DNA of 64,000 nt from NCBI RefSeq assembly GCF_000261365.1, contig NZ_AJVC01000006.1, positions 248,001 to 312,000 on the forward strand, given 5' to 3'. Positions 59,771 to 64,000 of this stretch are shown here, in pieces. The stretch comes from Herbaspirillum sp. GW103 (lineage in GTDB: Bacteria > Pseudomonadota > Gammaproteobacteria > Burkholderiales > Burkholderiaceae_D). The position numbers and the translations under genes are program-made. The notes beneath the pieces are model-generated. The model saw nothing but the letters and a program-made list of their open reading frames with translations, was not told the origin of the DNA and did no database searches. Position 1 is the first letter of the stretch; every line of letters starts with the position of its first letter.

Positions 59771-59935
59771 CTACTTTTTTGCGATTCGTTTTAAATTTTT
59801 TCGTCTCGCTTAACTTTCGCTTTGACTACTTCCAATTTAAAACGCCCTACAACCTGCTTCACACCTCTTTGCTTCGCCCACCTTCGTCGCTTTGTTTTTC
59901 AACTTCGCTTCGTGTGTCGCGTCAGCAGGGGGCGA

Positions 59936-59964
59936 ACTATAGCAATGCCCCACACACCACGCAA
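59936..59964 (-). promoter_or_regulatory. rRNA promoter P1 (distal)
   Basis: -35 TTGCGT (59959-59964) and -10 TATAGT (59936-59941), with a 17-base spacer, and an A/T-rich UP-like tract to about 59998. A tandem partner of the proximal promoter, as in many rrn operons. Confidence 0.65.
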
Positions 59965-60086
59965 GCACTTTTTGAAAAATAAGCGAAAATAATTTAGTAA
60001 GAGCGCTCCACGCGCTTTCACGATCCGCTCAAGGCCCTTTACCGGCGCCGGTTTCCAGCCGATATGAAGAAATGCGAAATCATTCA

Positions 60087-60118
60087 GAAAAAAGGGCCGC
60101 CCTGACGGGCGGCCCTTT
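60087..60118 (-). terminator. terminator of the BON-domain gene
   Basis: Perfect 12-bp stem AAAGGGCCGCCC / GGGCGGCCCTTT with TGAC loop, and a run of A on the plus strand giving a U-tract on the minus strand. It also insulates the rrn promoters. Confidence 0.9.
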
Positions 60119-60176
60119 CTACCGACCAAAGTGATTCAAATGGTTAGTGAATTTTCTTGCGTACTTACAGGCTCTC

Positions 60177-60521
60177 TCATCCAGCCTTCACCGTCAATTC
60201 GCTCTTGACGTCCCTCACGCCGTCGATCCCGGCGACCAACTGCAAGGCATGCTGCCCCAGTTCGGCGCTGGGGACCGATCCCTTCAGGGTGACCACGCCC
60301 TCCTTGGTGATGACCTTGATCTTCATGGAAGAGATCTGCTTGTCCTCAACCAGCGCCGCCTTCACCTTCGCGGTGATGACGGAGTCATCTATATAAGCAC
60401 CGGCTTTCTGGGCGGAAGGTGCATGGGCGCTACCGGAATCGGCTGCCTGGACTGCGGGCGCGACAGCGGCCATGGTGAGGGTGGCGGCCAGCAATCGTGC
60501 TGCAAGTGAGGATGTGTTCAT
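60177..60521 (-). CDS. BON-domain periplasmic protein (OsmY-like)
   Basis: 114 residues: a signal peptide (MNTSSLAARLLAATLTMAAVAPAVQAA), then one BON domain (YIDDSVITAKVKAALVEDKQISSMKIKVITKEGVVTLKGSVPSAELGQHALQLVAGIDGVRDVKSELTV). BON proteins bind phospholipid or peptidoglycan-associated surfaces and often help in envelope or osmotic stress. AAGGAG precedes the ATG. A sigma54-type promoter about 80-95 bases upstream, beside glrR, suggests control by the envelope-stress GlrKR system. A strong terminator follows. Confidence 0.88.
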   Translation of the reverse strand: MNTSSLAARLLAATLTMAAVAPAVQAADSGSAHAPSAQKAGAYIDDSVITAKVKAALVEDKQISSMKIKVITKEGVVTLKGSVPSAELGQHALQLVAGIDGVRDVKSELTVKAG

Positions 60522-60601
60522 GGCGTTCTCCTTGTTGAACTGAGGTAATCGCGGCATTGCCTTTTACTTCATCTATATAGGCAACTCTGACTGGCCACTT
60601 C

Positions 60602-60617
60602 GCAAGGGCCATGCCAA
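60602..60617 (-). promoter_or_regulatory. sigma54 (-24/-12) promoter before the BON gene
   Basis: Minus-strand TTGGCATGGCCCTTGC: -24 GG and -12 GC are ten bases apart, and TTGGCA and TTGC both match consensus. Transcription would begin near 60590, leaving a leader of about 70 bases. Confidence 0.65.
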
Positions 60618-60703
60618 GTCTTCATTTTGCCAATGAAATCAGTGACTTATCGTAGCGACTCCGGCCCGCCCCGCTACTGATGAGCAGACAAACCCGCGTT
60701 TTT

Positions 60704-60788
60704 CGTCGGCCTGCCGCGACACCAGGCGGCGCGGCCGCGCGCAAGTCCTTGATTTCAAACGACTCCATCCTGTCGCTCCAGCGCGACC
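60704..60788 (-). promoter_or_regulatory. possible GlrR enhancer sites (TGTC-N10-GACA type)
   Basis: CGTC-N10-GACA (60704-60721) and TGTC-N10-GACC (60771-60788) each match the GlrR motif TGTC-N10-GACA at seven of eight positions. They lie 90-175 bases upstream of the sigma54 promoter, the second inside the 3' end of glrR. Confidence 0.4.
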
Positions 60789-62137
60789 GGCTCTTCGCCG
60801 CCCCTGAAGCGGCGCGGATCCAATCCGTTCTTCTGCAGCAGGCGGTAGAACTCGGTGCGGTTGCGATCAGCCAGCCGGGCCGCATCCGAGACGTTGCCAT
60901 CAGTCAACTTCAGTAATCGCACCAGATAATCGCGCTCGAACTTCTGCTTGGCCTCGGCATAGCGCAACAGATCCAGGGTCGGCACCCGCAAGGCCCGCTG
61001 CACCAGAGAAGCCGGAATCAGCGCTGCAGTCGACAGCGCACAAACCTGCTCGACCACGTTGTAGAGCTGGCGCACATTGCCCGGCCAATGTGCCAGACTC
61101 AGCACCTCCAGCGCGTCCGGCGCAAAACCGGTCAGCCGCTTGGGGTACCGGGCAGCAATGGTCTTGAGGAAATGATTGGCCAGCAAGGGGATATCCTCGC
61201 GTCGCTCCTCCAGCGGCGGCAGGCTGAGGGTGACCACATTGAGCCGATAGTACAGATCGGCGCGGAACTGCCGCTGGTTCATGGCCAGGTCCAGATCGCG
61301 GTGCGTCGCCGAAATCACCCGCACATCCACTGCGGTGGCCTCGTTGGCGCCGACCTGCCGAACGGTCTTTTCCTGCAGTACCCGCAACAGCTTGACCTGA
61401 AGGGCCAGTGGCATATCGCCGATTTCGTCGAGAAACAGGGTGCCGCCATCAGCGGCCTGGAACAAACCTTCACGATGCTCCACAGCCCCCGTAAATGCGC
61501 CCTTCACGTGGCCGAACAACTCGGACTCCAGCAACTGTTCCGGAATGGCCCCGCAATTGACGGCGATGAACGGTTTGTCAGCGCGCGGACTGGCGCGATG
61601 GATGGCGCGGGCCAGCAATTCCTTGCCCGTCCCGCTATCGCCTCGAATGAGGATGCTGGCATCAGAGGCCGCCACCAGCCGCGCCTCGGCCAGCAACTCG
61701 TCGATGCGCTGGCTGCGGCTGATGATATCGGCGCGCCAGGCTTCGTCCGGTGCGTCTTGGGCCGGGGCGGACAGGCTCAGGGCCTGCGCCACCTTGTCCA
61801 GCAGGACATGACCGTCAAAGGGCTTGGTGAGATAGGCGAACGCGCCCTTGGTCGTGGCCTCGACGGCATCGGGGATGGTCCCATGCGCAGTCAGCAGGAT
61901 CACCGGCAAGGCGGGATACCGGCTGCGGATCTCGGCAAACAGGGCCAGTCCATCCATGCCGGGCAGCCGCACATCGGTGACTACCAGCGCCGGCAGCGCA
62001 ATGGCCAGCTGGGCCAGGGCGGCCTCGGCGCTTTCCACGGCCAGGATACGGTAGCCGCTGGCGTTCAGGCGCAGCGTCAACAGGCGCAGCAGGTCGGGAT
62101 CATCGTCGACCAGCATCAGGGGGGCAGTCTTTCCCAT
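60755..62137 (-). CDS. glrR: sigma54-dependent response regulator GlrR (QseF)
   Basis: 460 residues: receiver with Asp55 (VVTDVRLPGMDG) and Lys in TKPFDG, AAA+ domain with Walker A GDSGTGKE, the sigma54-contact GAFTGA, Walker B GGTLFLDEIGDMP and arginine fingers (FRADLYYRL), and a Fis-type HTH (DGNVSDAARLADRNRTEFYRLLQKNGLDP). The phosphorylated protein activates sigma54 promoters. It is last of kinase-lipoprotein-regulator, the order known for glrK-qseG-glrR. Confidence 0.93.
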   Translation of the reverse strand: MGKTAPLMLVDDDPDLLRLLTLRLNASGYRILAVESAEAALAQLAIALPALVVTDVRLPGMDGLALFAEIRSRYPALPVILLTAHGTIPDAVEATTKGAFAYLTKPFDGHVLLDKVAQALSLSAPAQDAPDEAWRADIISRSQRIDELLAEARLVAASDASILIRGDSGTGKELLARAIHRASPRADKPFIAVNCGAIPEQLLESELFGHVKGAFTGAVEHREGLFQAADGGTLFLDEIGDMPLALQVKLLRVLQEKTVRQVGANEATAVDVRVISATHRDLDLAMNQRQFRADLYYRLNVVTLSLPPLEERREDIPLLANHFLKTIAARYPKRLTGFAPDALEVLSLAHWPGNVRQLYNVVEQVCALSTAALIPASLVQRALRVPTLDLLRYAEAKQKFERDYLVRLLKLTDGNVSDAARLADRNRTEFYRLLQKNGLDPRRFRGGEEPVALERQDGVV

Positions 62138-62207
62138 CGGGACTCCAGTTCCAGTAAAGGGAACGGCCCCGACGGGATGGCGGCGTCCCGGTCCTCAGGG
62201 ACTCAGG

Positions 62208-62708
62208 TCACTTGCCGCCAGCCGGCAGGGTCCGTTCGATGTTCTTGAGCGCTTCCAGCTTGTCGTTGAGCTGATCGACCTTGCGCTGCGCTTCCTTCAG
62301 TTGTACCGAAGACTTCTCGGCAACGTCGGCCACGCGGCGCAGGTCGGAATAATGACCAACCAGCAACTGCACCAAAGGCTTGAGCTTCTCCGCTTCGACG
62401 CTGCGATCGGCCATGACGTTCCATAGCTGCGCTTCGGCCTTGGCCAGATCGATGGCATCGCGGGTCAGCGACAGCGCCATGGCGCGGCGCACGTTGGTCG
62501 CCGGGCCGGCCGGATAGGTGTTAAGGCGCTGCAACTCACGCGCCAGTTCAGCCGGTGTCATCTTGCGCAGCTGGGCGTTGTAGGCCAGCAGCTCGTCGAT
62601 GTTGCTGCTGGAATGAATCATTTGCACAGTGGAAGTCGGGGCCAACTGCTGCCCCGCACATGCAGCCAGCAGGACGGAGCAGGCCAGGATCAGGATTTTA
62701 TTTTTCAT
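62208..62708 (-). CDS. qseG: QseG-like outer-membrane lipoprotein
   Basis: 166 residues with a lipobox (LLAAC, lipidated Cys17). Mature part helical: an N-terminal stretch (IDELLAYNAQLRKMTPAELARELQRL) and a C-terminal coiled coil (SSVQLKEAQRKVDQLNDKLEALKNIERTL). Its place between kinase and GlrR and its overall layout match QseG/YfhG, which in enterobacteria binds and controls the kinase. Direct sequence similarity to QseG was not measured. Its start overlaps the kinase gene's end by 11 bases, showing coupling. Confidence 0.75.
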   Translation of the reverse strand: MKNKILILACSVLLAACAGQQLAPTSTVQMIHSSSNIDELLAYNAQLRKMTPAELARELQRLNTYPAGPATNVRRAMALSLTRDAIDLAKAEAQLWNVMADRSVEAEKLKPLVQLLVGHYSDLRRVADVAEKSSVQLKEAQRKVDQLNDKLEALKNIERTLPAGGK

Positions 62709-64000
62709 CAGGCAACTCGATTCGGAAATGGGCCCCACCCTCGCGCGGGACCAGATACACCTTGCCACTATGCGCCTGCACGTACTCGCGCACCACGGAC
62801 AGACCGATGCCATTGCCGCGACGGGCACCGGTGGGCTGGTGCAGACCCTGGTAGAACGGTTCGAAGATGCGCGCCGCATCGGTGGGTGCCACACCGGGCC
62901 CCTGGTCCAGGCATTCCACCCGCACCATGCCCGGCAGCTCGGTCAGCAGGAAACGGATGAAACCGCCCTGCGGGCTGAAGCGCACGGCATTGGAGAGCAG
63001 GTTGGCCAGTACGATGGCCATCTTCTCGGGATCGACCACCACGGTGCGGGCGGCCCCCTCGATTTCCACCTTCAGCTGGCGCGCCAGCCATTGCAGCCGC
63101 TGGTCATCGATCACCTTGTGCAACAGCGCGCGCAGGTCCACCGGTACCGGATGGATGCGCTGGGCATCGAAGGAAACTTCGTTATAGCGCAGCAGGTCCT
63201 CGATCTGGGTCTGCAGCGACTGGGTATTCTGGCGCAGGATGCGGGCGATCTCGCGCTGGTTGTCGGTGAGCTGTCCGGCCACGCCATCGTCGAGCAGAGC
63301 CGCACCTTCGCAGAGGGCGGCCAGCGGCGTCTTCAGCTCATGGGAGACGTGCCGCAGGAAGCGCGATTTCTCGGCCTCCAGGTCGGCCAGGCGCTGGCGC
63401 AACCAGTCCAGTTGCTGGCCCAGGCGACGAATGTCAGCGGGGCCGCGCACGTCGATGGGCTGGTCGAAGCGATTGTCGCCCAGGCGTCCGATGGCCTGCT
63501 CCAGCCGCGCCATCGGCCGCGAGAGCCACAATCCGAAGCAGAAGGCCAGCAGGACGGCCAGCACGATGGCCCCCACCACCTGAATGGTGAGCAGCTGACG
63601 TTGCTGTTCCAGCGCGGCCGACAGCGCATTGTTGCGGCGATCCACCTCGCGCCGGCTCTCCAGCGCGATGCGTTCATTGAGCGCAGGCAGGCGGGCAAAG
63701 TCCTGGAACAGCTTGGCCTGCTCGTCCTTGTCCTTGCGCGAATCGGCCTCCAGCACGCCGGCGGCCTCGTCCACGGACAGCCCCCACTGGCTGAACAGCT
63801 CGCGCGGCGCCATCGGCAGCGAATCCGACAATTCCCCCAGCGCCTGGCGCGCCTGCTCGCGCGCCTCGTTGAAGCGGTCACGGAAGGCGGGGTCATCCAG
63901 CACCAGATACTGGCGCGCGCTGCGCTCCATGGCCACGGTCCGCTCGGCCAGGCGTTGCGCCGATTCGGTCAGCTGCACGGCCTGGCGCGCGGTCTCGCGG
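62698..64000 (-). CDS. glrK: sensor histidine kinase GlrK (QseE), 5' end outside window
   Basis: Partial: the frame stays open to the window's right edge, so at least 433 residues are visible and the N-terminal membrane helix is missing. Seen: a helical periplasmic domain (ARQYLVLDDPAFRDRFNEAREQARQ...), a membrane helix (IQVVGAIVLAVLLAFCFGLWL), HAMP, H-box (LRHVSHELKTPLAAL), N-box (VLANLLSNAVRFSPQ), G1 (CLDQGPGVAP) and G2 (RRGNGIGLSVVREYV). All catalytic boxes are intact. It senses envelope state in enterobacteria and phosphorylates GlrR. Confidence 0.9.
   Translation of the reverse strand, partial: RETARQAVQLTESAQRLAERTVAMERSARQYLVLDDPAFRDRFNEAREQARQALGELSDSLPMAPRELFSQWGLSVDEAAGVLEADSRKDKDEQAKLFQDFARLPALNERIALESRREVDRRNNALSAALEQQRQLLTIQVVGAIVLAVLLAFCFGLWLSRPMARLEQAIGRLGDNRFDQPIDVRGPADIRRLGQQLDWLRQRLADLEAEKSRFLRHVSHELKTPLAALCEGAALLDDGVAGQLTDNQREIARILRQNTQSLQTQIEDLLRYNEVSFDAQRIHPVPVDLRALLHKVIDDQRLQWLARQLKVEIEGAARTVVVDPEKMAIVLANLLSNAVRFSPQGGFIRFLLTELPGMVRVECLDQGPGVAPTDAARIFEPFYQGLHQPTGARRGNGIGLSVVREYVQAHSGKVYLVPREGGAHFRIELPDEK

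Overview
The window looks like chromosomal DNA of a betaproteobacterium of the family Oxalobacteraceae, most likely Herbaspirillum or a close relative. This is inferred from high GC content with strong G/C third-position bias, the 16S-Ile-Ala-23S-5S rRNA operon, a linked urea-transporter/urease cluster, and a TctDE-type and a GlrKR-type two-component system. No single gene proves the genus. No phage, plasmid or intact insertion sequence was seen.

Layout. 0-2.1 kb: the broken remains of a two-partner secretion locus, with a TpsA (filamentous haemagglutinin) fragment on the minus strand abutting a TpsB (ShlB/FhaC) fragment on the plus strand. 2.1-18 kb: housekeeping and accessory genes (nitronate monooxygenase, hydrolase, MFS carriers, HD-GYP protein, HisC, AraC and Crp/Fnr regulators, acyl-CoA synthetase, BASS transporter, EttA, RarD). 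18-26.3 kb, minus strand: a compact GntR-regulated operon with a peptide-type ABC importer, an amidase and an AllA-like ureidoglycolate lyase. 26.5-34.2 kb: AraC regulator, hydrolase, Bcr/CflA efflux, a solute-binding lipoprotein paired with a diguanylate cyclase, and a ferritin-like diiron protein. 34.5-46.4 kb, plus strand: urtABCDE plus ureDABCEFG and hupE/ureJ, preceded by a candidate sigma54 promoter. 46.3-51.5 kb, minus strand: phnDCEE importer plus glpD in one tight operon. 51.8-53.9 kb: TctD/TctE-like two-component pair. 54.2-60 kb, minus strand: a complete rRNA operon with tandem promoters, processing stems, boxA and terminator. 60.1-64 kb, minus strand: glrK (cut by the window end), qseG-like lipoprotein, glrR, then a BON-domain gene behind a candidate sigma54 promoter.

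How it fits together. Nitrogen scavenging dominates. The amidase/AllA operon would release urea from ureides, Urt would import urea, and urease with its nickel chaperones would produce ammonia. The sigma54 signal at urtA fits nitrogen control. The phn-glpD operon suggests import of an organophosphorus compound whose product enters glycerol-3-phosphate metabolism. Several regulatory signals are new-looking predictions: a pair of near-identical 18-bp palindromes around the Crp/Fnr gene, three 11-bp direct repeats before the TctD-like regulator, a 22-bp hairpin between urtA and urtB, and a sigma54 promoter with GlrR-like sites between glrR and the BON gene.
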